Shown: positions 32,222 through 43,316, counted from the stretch's first letter. The stretch is 64,000 nt of DNA from Notamacropus eugenii (GCF_028372415.1 NC_092875.1:339443123-339507122), one strand, 5' to 3'. Translations and numbers: made by a program. The notes: a model not told the origin generated them from the letters alone.

Positions 32222-32350
32222 TTAATGAATTTTTTAAAAGTTTATTATATGCTTACTATGTGCCAAGTCCTGTACTAAGCACTGGAGATACAAATACAAG
32301 CAAGAAAGATGTTCCCTGCCTTCATGCAGCTTACATCCTAACAAGGGAAG
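32222..32350 (-). mobile_element. L2 3' end
   Basis: AGTTTATTATATGCTTACTA, TGTGCCAAGTCCTGTACTAA, GCACTGGAGATACAAATACA, CTGCCTTCATGCAGCTTACA. Confidence 0.8.
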
Positions 32351-32359
32351 ACAACACAC

Positions 32360-32915
32360 ATGAGGGAATGAGTGTTTTTGGTAGCCCTAGTTTGATTAAT
32401 GCTTTTAGGGCCATATTTAGAAATAGGGGAGAAGGGCTAGGAGAGACATCAGCATGGCATGAAGATGGCCAAGGTGTAACATAGTGAGTCTGATTCTAGG
32501 CTGCATATGGTGAATGCTAACCAATCAGAAGCCCAGCGTGCCCAAGTGGGAGCTTAGAGCACCAGGAGCCCTAGAGCATGGTTGAGAAAGACCCTTGTAG
32601 ATCTGGGCTTTTGATGAATGGTCACCTGTCAAGTATTGGTCTGTTATTTTTTACATGAGTCTTATCTCTCCAGAAAGGCTTCCCTAAGATAGGAAGAATG
32701 TTTTCTTCTCTACCCCACCTATGACACCTGGCAGAGGAATGGACACACGGGAGGTATCTACTGATGCTGGGGTTGAATTGTACTTTCTAGGCTAGTATAT
32801 GCCACACAACCTCAGGTTCAGCAACCAGGGAGGGGTGCCAAAACTGCTTGACACAAGACAGCTACCTATATGCCAAGGGGATATGGGATTAAAAAAAGAA
32901 GAAAATTAGACTGCA
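32360..32915. other. Intron, nothing recognised
   Basis: Complex sequence without repeat words; 32640-32740 has an L2 3'-UTR feel (CCAGAAAGGCTTCCCTAAGA) but is too short to call. Confidence 0.35.
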
Positions 32916-32919
32916 CTGA

Positions 32920-33090
32920 GTTTCATCAGGGAAGACATTCTAGGCAAGTGAGGCTAGATAGGCATAGAGGGAAGAAAGAAGTATGGCTAGCAGGCGATGG
33001 GCAGGCTTTTCAGGCTAATGAGAAACAGGATGAATGAAGTTCTGACATTAACCAGCATTAACAATATTCTTTATACCATTGGAAAAGTCA
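32920..33090 (-). mobile_element. L2 fragment
   Basis: AGGGAAGACATTCTAGGCAA, GGCAGGCTTTTCAGGCTAAT, ACATTAACCAGCATTAAC; decayed. Confidence 0.4.
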
Positions 33091-33094
33091 CTTT

Positions 33095-33335
33095 AGTAAT
33101 AATAGCTAACATTTATATAGCGTTTGCTATGTGCCAAGTTCTGTACTAAGAATTTTATAAATATCATCTCATCTGATTCTCACAGCCCTGGGAGATAGAT
33201 GCTGTTATTATCCCCATTTTTCAAATGAGGAAACTGAGACAGATTAAGTGACTTGCCCAGGGACACATAGTGAGTATCTGAGGCTGCATCTGAACCTGAC
33301 TCCAGGTTCTATCCACTGGGCCACCTAGTTCCAAT
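33095..33335 (-). mobile_element. MIR/Mar-type SINE, near full length
   Basis: TAATAGCTAACATTTATATA, CTATGTGCCAAGTTCTGTAC, GGAAACTGAGACAGATTAAG, TTCTATCCACTGGGCCACCT. Confidence 0.9.
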
Positions 33336-33420
33336 GGGCTCAGCTTTCCCCATCTAGAAATGAAGGGATTGCTAATGATTTCTAAGATTCCTCCAATTCT
33401 TAAGTTCTATGACTCTATAG
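33336..33420 (+). mobile_element. SINE 3' part
   Basis: GATTTCTAAGATTCCTCCAA with CTTAAGTTCTATGACTC is the 3' tail of a MIR/THER1 copy interrupted by the SINE before it. Confidence 0.55.
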
Positions 33421-33559
33421 ACTCTTTTAAAGTCCCTGAATCCCAATTAAGGCAAATTACATGTGGATGGGCCTATCTACCTTCCTTTGTAGGGATCTGT
33501 CTTTAGGTTGGAAAAGTGACTTCCTAGACAATTGGTATTTATAATTAACTATCTCCTCC

Positions 33560-33625
33560 ACTACACACATACACACACCTGCCCACCCACACCCACACCC
33601 ATCCCCCCTCCACACACACACACAG
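33560..33625 (+). repeat. Degenerate CACACA/CACCC repeat
   Basis: CACACATACACACACCTGCC and CCCACACCCACACCCATCCC, then a short pure CA run. Confidence 0.85.
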
Positions 33626-33699
33626 TTACTTTGTTCCAGAATATTATTCCTGGTCCTTAGGAAAATAGGTGAAAAAAGTAGATGTCTCCCACATCTTCC

Positions 33700-33945
33700 A
33701 TATCCCCATTCATTAATAATAACTCTCCTTTCTATAACCTTTAAGATTTACCAAGTGCTTTCCTCAATGATGCTGGGTTATCAGTAGTGAAAGTCCTATG
33801 ATTTTATGGATGAGGAAGATAAGTCTCAGAGGAATGGAGAGATCTGCCTATAGTCGCACAGCCAGTCTGTGTCAAAGTCAGGTTTTCAACCCTGGATTTC
33901 AATATTTCAGCTCCAAACTCTTTTGCTATACTATATTGCTTCTCA
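33700..33945 (-). mobile_element. MIR, decayed
   Basis: TTAATAATAACTCTCCTTTC, CTTTAAGATTTACCAAGTGC, TGGATGAGGAAGATAAGTCT, GTCGCACAGCCAGTCTGTG. Confidence 0.65.
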
Positions 33946-33947
33946 GT

Positions 33948-34125
33948 CAGCTCGACTCTGGCCTCAGGCACTTACTTGCTATGTGGCTTGGGAAAGTCAC
34001 TAACCGTGTTTGCCTCAGTTTCCTCATCTATAAAATGAGCTGGAAAAGGAAATGGCAAACCACTCTAGGATCTTTGCCAAGAAAATCCCAAATAGTCACA
34101 ATCAGACATGACTGAAATTATAATT
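33948..34125 (+). mobile_element. Mar1/WALLSI-type SINE, 5'-truncated
   Basis: CTGGCCTCAGGCACTTACTT, GGGAAAGTCACTAACCGTGT, GAGCTGGAAAAGGAAATGGC, TTTGCCAAGAAAATCCCAAA; the tRNA head is missing. Confidence 0.85.
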
Positions 34126-34204
34126 CATTATTGGTTGTCCTTCACTCCGATGCCTATAGGGTTGCATATGTTGAACCTCACATCAGCCCTTGTCAGCCTA
34201 GGAC

Positions 34205-34380
34205 AGGAGTTCTTAATCTGTTTTGTGGTATGAACCCTTTTGGGAGTATAACAAGGCCTATAGATCATTTCTCTTCATGTTTCTAAATTGCGAAAGAAAC
34301 AAACTATATTGAAACACAATTATAAAAATATTTTTTAAAACAAGTTCATGGAAACCATAAGACCCCCTGGTTTAGAGCTT
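34205..34380. mobile_element. Ancient non-autonomous DNA element (family A)
   Basis: GAGTTCTTAATCTGTTTTGT, ATGAACCCTTTTGGGAGT, ACTATATTGAAACACAATTA, AAGACCCCCTGGTTTAGAG. Clearly the same family as 61600-61800, and related to 58325-58600. Family name not certain. Confidence 0.65.
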
Positions 34381-34384
34381 CCTC

Positions 34385-34855
34385 CTCCATGACTCCTCCT
34401 TAGGCAGGCTTATCCTGGAAAATTTTTCTTCCTAATCAAATTTCCCATTTCCTCAGGGTCATGATTACAGCTTGCTATGGAGACAGAACTGATGCAATAA
34501 TCTAGTTCCCCCTACAGGTACTAATAACTGATGGCCTGACACCCTTCCAGGGATTTTAATAGGGAATGATGCCTAAACTCGGAGAGTTAAAGCTCTAAGC
34601 ATCATGGCAGGTTGATAGGGAGATAGTTGAGGGTGCCAGGGCCTTCCCTGCACTCGTCAGCTCACACTAAAAAGGCAGTTGCCTATGTACACAGGACCAA
34701 TCTTACCCTGTATTAATGGAGCTCTCTTTTCTCCAACCCCCTCTCTCTGACTTCTGTTTGTGCTCCTCTTTTCTGTTCTCTTCAAAACCTCATCTCTCCC
34801 CAGGGACTACTTCAGAGATCCTCATATTTCTAAGTGACTACAGTTCAATAGGTTG
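34385..34855. other. Intron, nothing recognised
   Basis: Complex, low-repeat text without a recognisable element. Confidence 0.35.
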
Positions 34856-34859
34856 AGGA

Positions 34860-35065
34860 TGAATTCCCAGCTGGGAACTCCTACATGGGAGTAAGTAAGC
34901 CTGGGCCCAAAGAACTACACACCTGGCAAAGTGTACAGCTGCAGGAGTGCATTATACTTAATGACAGTAGATCTTATGATGGCATTAGACCCCAATTAGT
35001 GCTTGGGCAGCTGAGGGAAGAGCCCCACCCTCTTCCACATTCATCAATTCATGACTTTCAAGAAA
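34860..35065. other. Repeat-free block, candidate conserved non-coding element
   Basis: Complex text around CAAAGTGTACAGCTGCAGGA, with the E-box CAGCTG and CCCCAATTAGTGC. Inferred from texture only. Confidence 0.25.
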
Positions 35066-35069
35066 AAAG

Positions 35070-36435
35070 GTATCTTTAGTTTGGGAGTTTGTTTTCACAG
35101 GCCATCTGAGTGAAAATGGTGGGGAAGTTTGTTTCAATCAGTGTGTCTGTCTGACTGCCTCTCTATAGGAGGATCATGGCCCTGGAAGCCTCTCAGTTAT
35201 ATCACTAATTATTCTGTTTCTAAGCAAGGATGATTCCAGGATGGATCAATGCATATATTATTCTTTAAAGGGAGAAAAAACCCTCTGGAGGATTGATATA
35301 GCAACATCACATTGTACTATATGGTCCTTCTCAGTCTATACCAAAATCTCATCCTGCCTTTACAATGCCTCATCACTCTTAGAGTCCACAAGCTCTTCCA
35401 AATGGATAACAGTAAACCATCTTACTGTAGTCCATTTCCTCTTTTGCCTTATGAGTGGAAATTTCAATGGAAATTGAGCAAAGCAGTAATCTGGATCTCT
35501 CTGTCTTTCCCCTGCCTTTGTTTCTTCTTCACCCCATGTCTAACCCTGTTCTTCCTCTCCATCTCTTTCTGCGTCTCTTTCCATTTGTCTAGCCCATCTG
35601 TGTCCATTTCTATTTGTCACTGTCTTTATCTCTCTGCTTTTGTCTTTTTCTTTTTCACAATCATATACCCAGTTCAGGAGTCCATAGTTTTGAAGTCAGA
35701 ACTGTGAGGTGTTTGGTGAAGCCATGAGGTATGTCACCGAGGATGTGAGAACAATCATGAATGAGTCATGGAAAATAGGGGTTGACAAGGAATCGTGACT
35801 GAGTTGCTGAATGCATTCCCTATTCTCCCCTCTCTTCTCCCTTCTGGGAGATTCACAGACACCTCCTCCCCAATTTCTGTGAGTGGGCCTTTCTCATAAT
35901 CTTCCCACCTACCCCACTAAGACTGACAACAACTGGCAGAAACCAAGAGCTCTTAAGAGCTCAAGGTACTCTTCCTCTGGCTCCCATATGTCCTTTCTCT
36001 GTCACTACCCTTTAAGATCGGGTTTTTCCATACATAATTAAGGGAGGGAGGGTACCACAGTTATTCAGTGAACAGTGGATTCTTCCACTTCCCATTTCTA
36101 TCCTTTTCTTCCCTTCTGCCTCTGCTACCCACTTATCCAAAGCCTTTATGAAATTCTGGGCTATCCAGAATCTCCCACTCTAGATCCAATCTAGACTTGC
36201 CCAAGTAAGTACTCTGTGACCTCCATACTCACCCAATACATACATCACAACCTCAGATACTTTAGGGTCCTAATTTCAACAAACTATACCATTATAATAA
36301 ACTAATTCATAATGAGGTACAAGTGGCTGATAACTAATTAGTGAGTTGTCCCTCCTTATTATTGATCCTTTAATAGGAACCTTTGGTACTTTATAAGATG
36401 GATCATTAATAGTAATGGGGCAAGCTATAAGGGAA
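35070..36435. other. Intron, mostly unassigned
   Basis: 35500-35680 is pyrimidine-rich (CTCTGTCTTTCCCCTGCC and similar) and yields a 131-codon chance frame. The remainder is unrecognised. Confidence 0.4.
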
Positions 36436-36439
36436 ATAT

Positions 36440-36970
36440 TTGGGAGTGACTGAAGCCTTCGTAGAGCCTCCACACCACAGTTATAACATTTCTCCTATCT
36501 ACCCCCTTCTCTCCATTCATGCAATCATCATGCTAATTCAGGCTCTGATTTCTTGTCACATAGACTATTGCAATAGCCTCTTCATTGGTCTCTCTGTCTT
36601 AAGTCTGACCCTACTCCAATTTCTCTTCCACCTAGCTGCCAAAATACTATTCCTAAATTACAGATTTAACTATGTCACTCTTCCCCTCCCTTTCTCCAGG
36701 GGCTCCCTATAACCTCAGGATCACATATGACCTGTATATACATATGATGGCATAGAAGAAATGATATATACCATCTCTTCCAGATCTAAATCTGTGAACT
36801 TATCATTATAGTTATACATATAGTCACACATATATGTCTATTCTCTCTCCTTCTATAGAATTCAAACTCTATAAGAGTTCTCTATTCTGTTTTTAATTTT
36901 GTATTCCCAGCTCCTAGCACAATGTTTGACATGAAGCAAATGATTAATTTTTATTATTTTAATTAATATT
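36440..36970 (+). mobile_element. L2 LINE, ORF2 end and 3' UTR
   Basis: The frame 36440-36712 encodes I-D-Y-C-N-S-L-F-I-G-L-S, the conserved C-terminal motif of CR1/L2 ORF2, followed by CTCCCTTTCTCCAGGGGCTC and the 3' end words GTATTCCCAGCTCCTAGCAC. An internal stretch (36725-36830) differs and may be a deletion or insertion. Confidence 0.8.
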
Positions 36971-37034
36971 TTAATATTTGAGCATTGATTGGCTAATGTG
37001 TGTAAGGCCAGCCCTCAAGGTGTATTGAAAAGGA

Positions 37035-37180
37035 ACCAGACTCTGAATCTCAGGTGTTCTGTTTACTATCCATATGACCCTGAGCAAGTCATTTCCCCGC
37101 CTTTAGCTTCAGCTTTCTCATCTCTAAAATGACATGAACAGGAAGGACCCTTCTTCTAAATCTCTAATTTGGAAATCCCT
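37035..37180 (+). mobile_element. tRNA-derived SINE
   Basis: CATATGACCCTGAGCAAGTC, TAGCTTCAGCTTTCTCATCT and CTTCTTCTAAATCTC. Confidence 0.65.
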
Positions 37181-37229
37181 CAGTCATGTATTACAGTGCA
37201 GAGCTAAGTTAACTCACTCAACAGCAAGG

Positions 37230-37560
37230 TTGTATGTTTTCTCTCTGTCACACTCTCTTCAGGAGAGTTTTCCATGACAGGCCTCTTTGGTTCAGTCTTG
37301 GGTTTTCCTTTCATCCAAGTTGTGACCAAAACAGGACACTTCCAGCCCAACTAGGTCTCCTCACATCCATCATAGTCATCACCATCTCCACACCTTCGTA
37401 TATTTCATTCTCTTAGATAAGAATGCTTTCCCTATTTCCTTCTACCTAACCAAATTCTAATCATCTTTCAAGGGTCAAATCAAACCCCATCTCTTCCATG
37501 AAGCTTTCCTTGACTTTCCTTTCTCTGACCTGACATTTCATTTAAAAGTCAAGTCATACA
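37230..37560 (+). mobile_element. L2 3' UTR fragment
   Basis: GAATGCTTTCCCTATTTCCT, ATCTTTCAAGGGTCAAATCA, ATGAAGCTTTCCTTGACTTT. Confidence 0.65.
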
Positions 37561-37589
37561 ATCCAGCCTTTGATGATAAAATTTCCTGT

Positions 37590-37720
37590 GTTCTAGCACC
37601 TAGCTCCCAGGGTTATTATGAGGATCCAATTAGATAATGTTCATAAAATGCTTAGCACAGTTCCTGGCACAAAATAGGTACTATATGAATGCAAATTATT
37701 ATTATTGTTATTTTATGATT
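37590..37720 (+). mobile_element. MIR, 3' part
   Basis: GGGTTATTATGAGGATCCAA, AAAATGCTTAGCACAGTTCC, TGGCACAAAATAGGTACTAT. Confidence 0.8.
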
Positions 37721-38199
37721 CACTCTTTCAGAAAGTAGGAATTTTGTCACATCAAACATATTGTGAGCTTTTAAAGTGTAAAACATTGTCCTAGGGGTAG
37801 ACACATGGCAGTTGCTCAGGTCAGTTACGTTGAATGAAGAAGAAATCAAGGGCCACATCGGGGAATTTTCCTTTGTCTAAGAATTCCTCTTACCCTTAGG
37901 ACCATGGCATGATCCCCTGAATTGAGTTGTAAGCTGTGCCCTAATGCTCATTCCAATGCAAAAGATCAATTTACTAATCCCAGATATGCCAATAGCTTCC
38001 TTGTCTGGGCCTCAGTGTTCTCACCTTTAAAATCTCCAAGATGGTATCTGTCCTATACTCTATATTCTGAGACATGAAAAATAAAATAATAGTTCTGAAA
38101 ATGCTTTGATGAAATTAAAAGGCATGCAAATGCCAGACACTATTGCTAATATTTCACTTGTATAATATTAATATATGTGAACTGTAATATCATATTATT

Positions 38200-38465
38200 G
38201 AAGGGCAGCATATTGTAGGGGAAATAAGGCTAAAATTTAGGGTAAAGTTTTTAGGTAAAACTTTTAGGTAAAGCTTTGAGGTAAAGCTATGACATTTACT
38301 AGCACTGAAACCATAGTTAAGTCATTTTATATGTCTGAGACTCAGTCCCCTCTCCTGTATAATGCAGGTAATAATACTTATGATATCTACTTTGTGAAGG
38401 AGTTATGAGATACAAACTACTCTGCAAACCTTAAGGTGCTATATAAATATGAGTTATTAATATTT
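38200..38465 (+). mobile_element. MIR with an internal tandem duplication
   Basis: ATATGTCTGAGACTCAGTCC, CCTGTATAATGCAGGTAATA, CAAACCTTAAGGTGCTATAT mark the MIR; a four-copy 13-bp repeat sits in its 5' part. Confidence 0.7.
38239..38291 (+). repeat. 13-bp tandem repeat, four copies
   Basis: Units: AGGGTAAAGTTTTT, AGGTAAAACTTTT, AGGTAAAGCTTTG, AGGTAAAGCTATG. Confidence 0.85.
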
Positions 38466-38469
38466 TTAC

Positions 38470-38925
38470 TTACAAAACTAACTTTATACAGTAGAAGTAT
38501 TCCTGAAAACGTGTGCACAAATAAAATATTTGTATTACAAATTATGTTTTAAATGAATAAGAGAAGGTGGCCAAAGTACATAGTGTATATAATCAACAAA
38601 TCTTTATTGACTTTAATTAAATTGAAAGGAAACTATAATGAACATTTCTGCAAAGTGAACAATGAATTTCTGTAAAATGAATAATCCCTTTCCCCAATTT
38701 ACCTCATATTGGAAACTACTTATTCACAGAGCATTGGTATAAAGTGGAAATCACCATTTATGAAATGTGAATGGCATGGTGAAGCAGTATGGACAGCATT
38801 AACGGGACAGATGTGGGGTTGGAGTGTGACTCCCTAGATGTCAGTGTCTTTGATCTGAAAAATGAAGCCTGTCAGTTCTCATTCTTTGATTGGTATATGG
38901 GAGTCAGGGTTTAGGTATAAAGCTA
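38470..38925. other. Intron, mostly unassigned
   Basis: AT-rich unassigned text; AACAAATCTTTATTGACTTT at about 38595 may be a reversed LINE tail. Confidence 0.35.
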
Positions 38926-38929
38926 GCAA

Positions 38930-39130
38930 TAATAGTTGATCTTTCCATGATGCTCTGATGTCTGCAAAGCCAAACCCTCAGAAAGTTTCTCATGTTCCAA
39001 ATGAGACAACTGAGGTTCAGATAGATTTACTGACTTGCCCAAGGCTCCCGTAAAAATAGAAGCAGCATTTGAACCCAAATCTTTCCTGATGTCAATACTA
39101 GCACAAATCCTACCATCTCTCAATTGCCAA
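38930..39130 (-). mobile_element. MIR
   Basis: TTCCAAATGAGACAACTGAG, CTGACTTGCCCAAGGCTCCC, GCATTTGAACCCAAATCTTT. Confidence 0.7.
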
Positions 39131-39134
39131 GTCC

Positions 39135-39915
39135 TGACAGTGCCACGCACACTGCAGCACTGACCACTGTAACAATCTCTGCCCTGATTCTTGCTGTAAA
39201 ATGATCAAGCTGAAGAAGTCACCATGTTAAGCAGTTATGATAGCAAGAAACAAGGAGAGGTGGTTGCTCTGGATTTTGAAAGAGTTAAATGAAACAGGTC
39301 TCTGACATCAGTAAGAGGGTAGAGATGGAGCACACTGTGTTAAAGAAGGAGGACATAACAATCTATGGAGAGATTTTGTGGAGCACAGACATAGATGAGC
39401 ACCTTCAAGCCACTTCGGGAGGAATGGAGTGCACATGAAGGCCCTGAGTGCCAGATTAAAGGCTTGTGAGACACCCTGGCTTAAGTCCCTGGGTTTCCTT
39501 GGGAGAAAGATCTAAAGAGGATGGAAGACCCTGGGCAAGTCATTGAACTCCAATTGCCTCCAAAAATAAAAATAAAGAGGATGGGAAATAATCCAAGTAG
39601 GAGAAATCTAGTTCCTGGTCTGTATAATTTAGTTTTAGTAGCAGTAGTAGGATATTGGTACCAAGTTCCCTGTTTCATTATGGGGTTCTAGATCTTTACT
39701 GATATGAGAAAGACCTCTAAGAGAAACTTTGCTGGTATTTCTATTTTTCTTTGGAAATACAGAAGGAGACAAGGGGACTCACAAAGGGTCAGATTCAGGA
39801 CCCTTAGAAAATGTGGTCCCTTGACCTTCCCACCTGGGATGAAAGGAGACAGACAGGCAGAAAGCATGCAGCCCAGCATGTGGTCTGGGGTGTGCAGATA
39901 GATGGCTCATAGCCC
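39135..39915. other. Intron; short WSINE-like tail inside
   Basis: 39527-39580 reads ACCCTGGGCAAGTCATTGAA, CTCCAATTGCCTCCAAAAAT, a truncated marsupial SINE. The rest is unassigned. Confidence 0.45.
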
Positions 39916-39919
39916 CTAT

Positions 39920-39992
39920 CAAATCAAATTCCACTCAACAATAATTTATTATGCACCTACTCCATGTCAGGCACTGTGGTAGGCACTGGGGA
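39920..39992 (-). mobile_element. L2/L3 3' end
   Basis: CAACAATAATTTATTATGCA, CTACTCCATGTCAGGCACTG, GTAGGCACTGGGGATGCC. Confidence 0.75.
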
Positions 39993-39999
39993 TGCCTCT

Positions 40000-40625
40000 C
40001 CTTCCCCCAAAATGGAGTCTCTCCTCTCAAGGACCTCCCAGTCTATTTTGAATTTCTAAGTTCACCAGCAGCTGCCTCCTCGAAGCTATTAGCACCTATC
40101 CTGGCTCTTCCCAAGGTCCCTTGCTCTCAGCTGGACAAATGGTGGAAGAAAGGGTCTGGGTCTATGACATCAGTAAGGGAACGGAGGCATGTGATGTTTC
40201 CTTGTTCTCTGAACCCACAGACCAGGATCTGCCCTCCTCCCTAAAGATTTGAGGGGAATATTTAGGGCCCAGTTTCAGGCTACCATCAGTATCTTAGCAG
40301 AACTGACCCTGGCTGTCAATTCATTCCCCTCTCCCATGGGCTAACTCCTAATGGATTATGACATTTGGTGCACACACATCCCTCCCTTTCCCCGTGGCAC
40401 CTCCATTTCCTTAGAGAGCCCTTAGAGACAAAAATAAAGCCTTCAAGACCCAAAGGAGGTGATGCTCTGATGGTGGAATTTCAGGCGCGGTGGCAGGCAG
40501 GTGAGGAAGAAAGCTGTTACGTGGTTCTCTGTTTCCACACAAGTGCTGCTCTGTACCTCGGGCTGCTTAGGGGACAAGCATCTTCAAAGCTGCATTTCAC
40601 CATTCCCTTGCCTGCCTGCTGGCCT
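40000..40625. other. Intron, nothing recognised
   Basis: Complex, relatively GC-rich text with no repeat words. Confidence 0.35.
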
Positions 40626-40629
40626 GCCT

Positions 40630-40930
40630 CTCTCCCCACCCCACTCCCCTCAAAGTAAATCAATTTTAGGTTGAAAAGGAGAAATGAATTCTTTCAATTA
40701 GGGAGGGGAAAAAAATTCCTCATGGCTCTAAGCCGGTCTGGCTGTGCTCGCTGCGCACTGTTGGCTCACTTCTGAGATGCAAACCGAGTGCCTGATAAAT
40801 GGGAATGATTTGAATATCCTGAAAAGACTCAGCCCAGGGCCAGCTCCTGCATGGGAAGGATAAGACTGGCCGGATCGTAGAGCTTTTCTGCCTCGGCTTT
40901 TAGTGGCAAAGTCAGGGAGCAAGGAGGGTC
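40630..40930. other. Repeat-free block, candidate conserved non-coding element
   Basis: Contains CTTTCAATTAGG, CTAAGCCGGTCTGGCTGTGC, CTCGCTGCGCACTGTTGGCT and GCCTGATAAATGGGAATGAT, with many retained CpGs and no repeat words. Possible enhancer of CELF4; not tested. Confidence 0.4.
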
Positions 40931-41159
40931 CTGGAGGGTAGCTTAACCTTCTCCCCTCACGCTTTATGTCCTGGCCCTCTCAGGTCACAGGAAAAGAAGA
41001 CATCTTTAGTGGAGAGTAGCCCTCTAAATGCTTCTTCAGATGGAGTGGTGGCAGAGCTGGCACGAAATGATGGTGGGTAGAAGGGAAGGGATGTAGATTG
41101 TAAGAAGCTGGCTATAGCTTATTATAAAATTGGGGGGGAAACATGTGGAACTTAGGAAT

Positions 41160-41285
41160 TTCTGTGTTCCTTGGTGTAGACATACATGCATATACACACA
41201 GACCCACACATGTAACCATGTCTCAGACCATCCATAGACACATATTATACACACACATCCATATCCATGCATGACTATATACACA
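41160..41285 (+). repeat. Degenerate CA-rich repeat
   Basis: Interrupted CACACA and CATATCCATG words. Confidence 0.8.
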
Positions 41286-41319
41286 TAGGATTTTATGGGA
41301 TTATATACACCCAGGATTT

Positions 41320-41545
41320 AGAGATAGGGAGAGCCTTAAAGGTTATCTTATCCAATGCTCTTATTTTACAGTTGAATAAAGAGAATCAGAGAATGAAAGT
41401 AATTTGCCTAAGGTTGCACAAGGAGGGAGCAGCCTACCTGCACCCTACTACCTATCAGCCTGACAGCTCCCTACTACCTATCAGCTTACCGCCCACCAAC
41501 TAGGTCCTCTGACTACAAAATCACTGCTCTTTTCACTATACACAA
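41320..41545 (-). mobile_element. MIR, decayed
   Basis: CTTATTTTACAGTTGAATAA, GAAAGTAATTTGCCTAAGGT, GTCCTCTGACTACAAAATCA. Confidence 0.65.
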
Positions 41546-41589
41546 TGACTCTTATAAACAATCCCCCACTTACAGACAGGTGCTAGAAG

Positions 41590-41834
41590 TACACTCATTC
41601 ACACACACACACACACACATACACACACAGATATATACACACATATATATGCACAAGAGAAACACACTCCCATGCTTGAACTCACAAACATAGTACAGAC
41701 ATACAATTATGCATATACATAACACTGTTGTACATGTCTCACATACAAATACACAGGTGTAAATGTCCATGTATACACATACAGGTCCATACCCACATGC
41801 TCCTGTCCCAGCACGGTACACATGCTTACACACA

Positions 41835-41873
<39 letters not shown>

Positions 41874-41905
41874 GCGTGCGCGCACACAAGCATGAGCATG
41901 CGCAC
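41590..41905 (+). repeat. CA-rich block with GC-rich alternating core
   Basis: Several CA runs (41600-41640, 41827-41868) and degenerate CATA words, ending in CTCACGCGTGCGCGCACACA at 41869-41888 and ATGAGCATGCGCACACACC. Frames on both strands are repeats of H/T or V/C residues and are not genes. Confidence 0.9.
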
Positions 41906-41959
41906 ACACCTCCTTTTTCCTCTTTCCTGGAAGGCAGGACCAGCTTGGCACTTAATTGG

Positions 41960-42222
41960 TGTAGTTGGTTTCTTATTATTGTTGTCATTTTCAGTCATGT
42001 CCTACTCTTCCTGACTCCATTTGGGGTTGTGTGGCAAAGATCCTGTCATGGTTTGCCATTTCCTTCTCCACCTCATTTTAAAGATGAGGAAACTGAGACC
42101 AACAGAGTTAAGAGACCTTCCCAGGGTCACACAGCTAGGAAGTGTCTGAGGCCAGATTTGAACTCAGAAAGATGAGTCTTCAGCACTCTATGCACTGCGC
42201 CACCTAGCTGCCTACATAGTAT
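41960..42222 (-). mobile_element. Mar1/WALLSI-type marsupial SINE
   Basis: TTTTCAGTCATGTCCTACTC, TGGTTTGCCATTTCCTTCTC, CAGGGTCACACAGCTAGGAA, CTATGCACTGCGCCACCTAG. Confidence 0.95.
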
Positions 42223-42399
42223 TATGTGGAAGGAACCTGGAAGGCCCCCCACCACATTATATTATCTCCTATGTCCCCTTGTCTTGGCCTCTGAAATATC
42301 ACCATCCTTGGGGATAAGCATTGATGTTTCCAACCTTCTCTTGAGAAATATGAACCTCACTGTCTTTCAGTCCACAGCTCTTCTGTGTGAGTATACTAA

Positions 42400-42600
42400 G
42401 GGGAAGGGATTGCTATGGGTATTAGAAAGAGCTCTGAATTTGGAATCAGAGAACCAGGGTTCAAATCTCCACTCTGCTATTTAACACCTGTATGAGCTTG
42501 GACAACTCGCTAACCCTTGAACTGACATTTCCTGTAAAATGTAGAAGGTTGGGCTAGATAATCTCTAAGAAAAATTTCAGTTTTACATCATATGGCCCCA
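42400..42600 (+). mobile_element. tRNA-derived SINE (MIR/THER1 type)
   Basis: GAATCAGAGAACCAGGGTTC, AAATCTCCACTCTGCTATTT, GGTTGGGCTAGATAATCTCT. Confidence 0.8.
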
Positions 42601-42604
42601 TATA

Positions 42605-43310
42605 CTTCCTGAAGTAGGTAGGTTTTGATCCTGTGGTAGACAAAGGGAAAGCACATGTAAAGAAGACAGAAGAAGGAAGTTCAAGTTAGGACCATACAGA
42701 ATGGCCTTTGCAAAGGCGTTTCCAACTGACTCTGCTTTCTTCCTCCTTCTCCTCCTCTTCTTCCTCTTCTTAGACTCAGGGGTCTCTCTAGTAATTCAAT
42801 TTTATTGAACCATTAATTAAATACCTAGTTCGTGCCAGGCCTGTGGTAGGTGAGGGAATTGCAAAGGCAAACAACTTCTCCTCGAATGCTTTTCCTGAGA
42901 ACATCTTCAGATTCTTACTGGGCTCTGCCAGCATGCTTTGTATAGAGGCACTTGAAGCTGGAGCCTCAGATGTCGGTGGAACCGACAGCCAGATGACACA
43001 ATTGAGGAGAAGGGGAAGGGAAAGACACCCCAGGGAGAGGAGGGCGACAGCACGAGGAAAGACGTCAGAGAGGTCTCTGACCACTATTCATTTTCCTCCC
43101 CGGGTGTCTCCATCAATAACCGTCTATGGAATGGATGGGGGAAGGTGGATGCTGCCAGGCATGATCATCAGGGATCAGTGGTGGGGAATGGGAGCAGGAG
43201 AGATTCTGCTCCAGGCTGGCCTGGCTCATTTCAGGAGGATAGGGCTACATGAAAGGTAGAAGGAGGGAAGGGGGGGCCTACAAGGCAGCAACCTATATGA
43301 AAAAAATGGA
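42605..43310. other. Intron, low-repeat
   Basis: 42780-42855 is a reversed LINE tail (ACCATTAATTAAATACCTAG, TTCGTGCCAGGCC). 42860-43260 is complex text with retained CpGs (GATGTCGGTGGAACCGACAG). The open frames here lack a known domain. Confidence 0.4.
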
Positions 43311-43316
43311 AAATAT

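Noticed and set aside
41570..42175. Cys/Val- or His/Thr-rich frames
   Set aside because: Translation of CA repeats and a Mar1 SINE.
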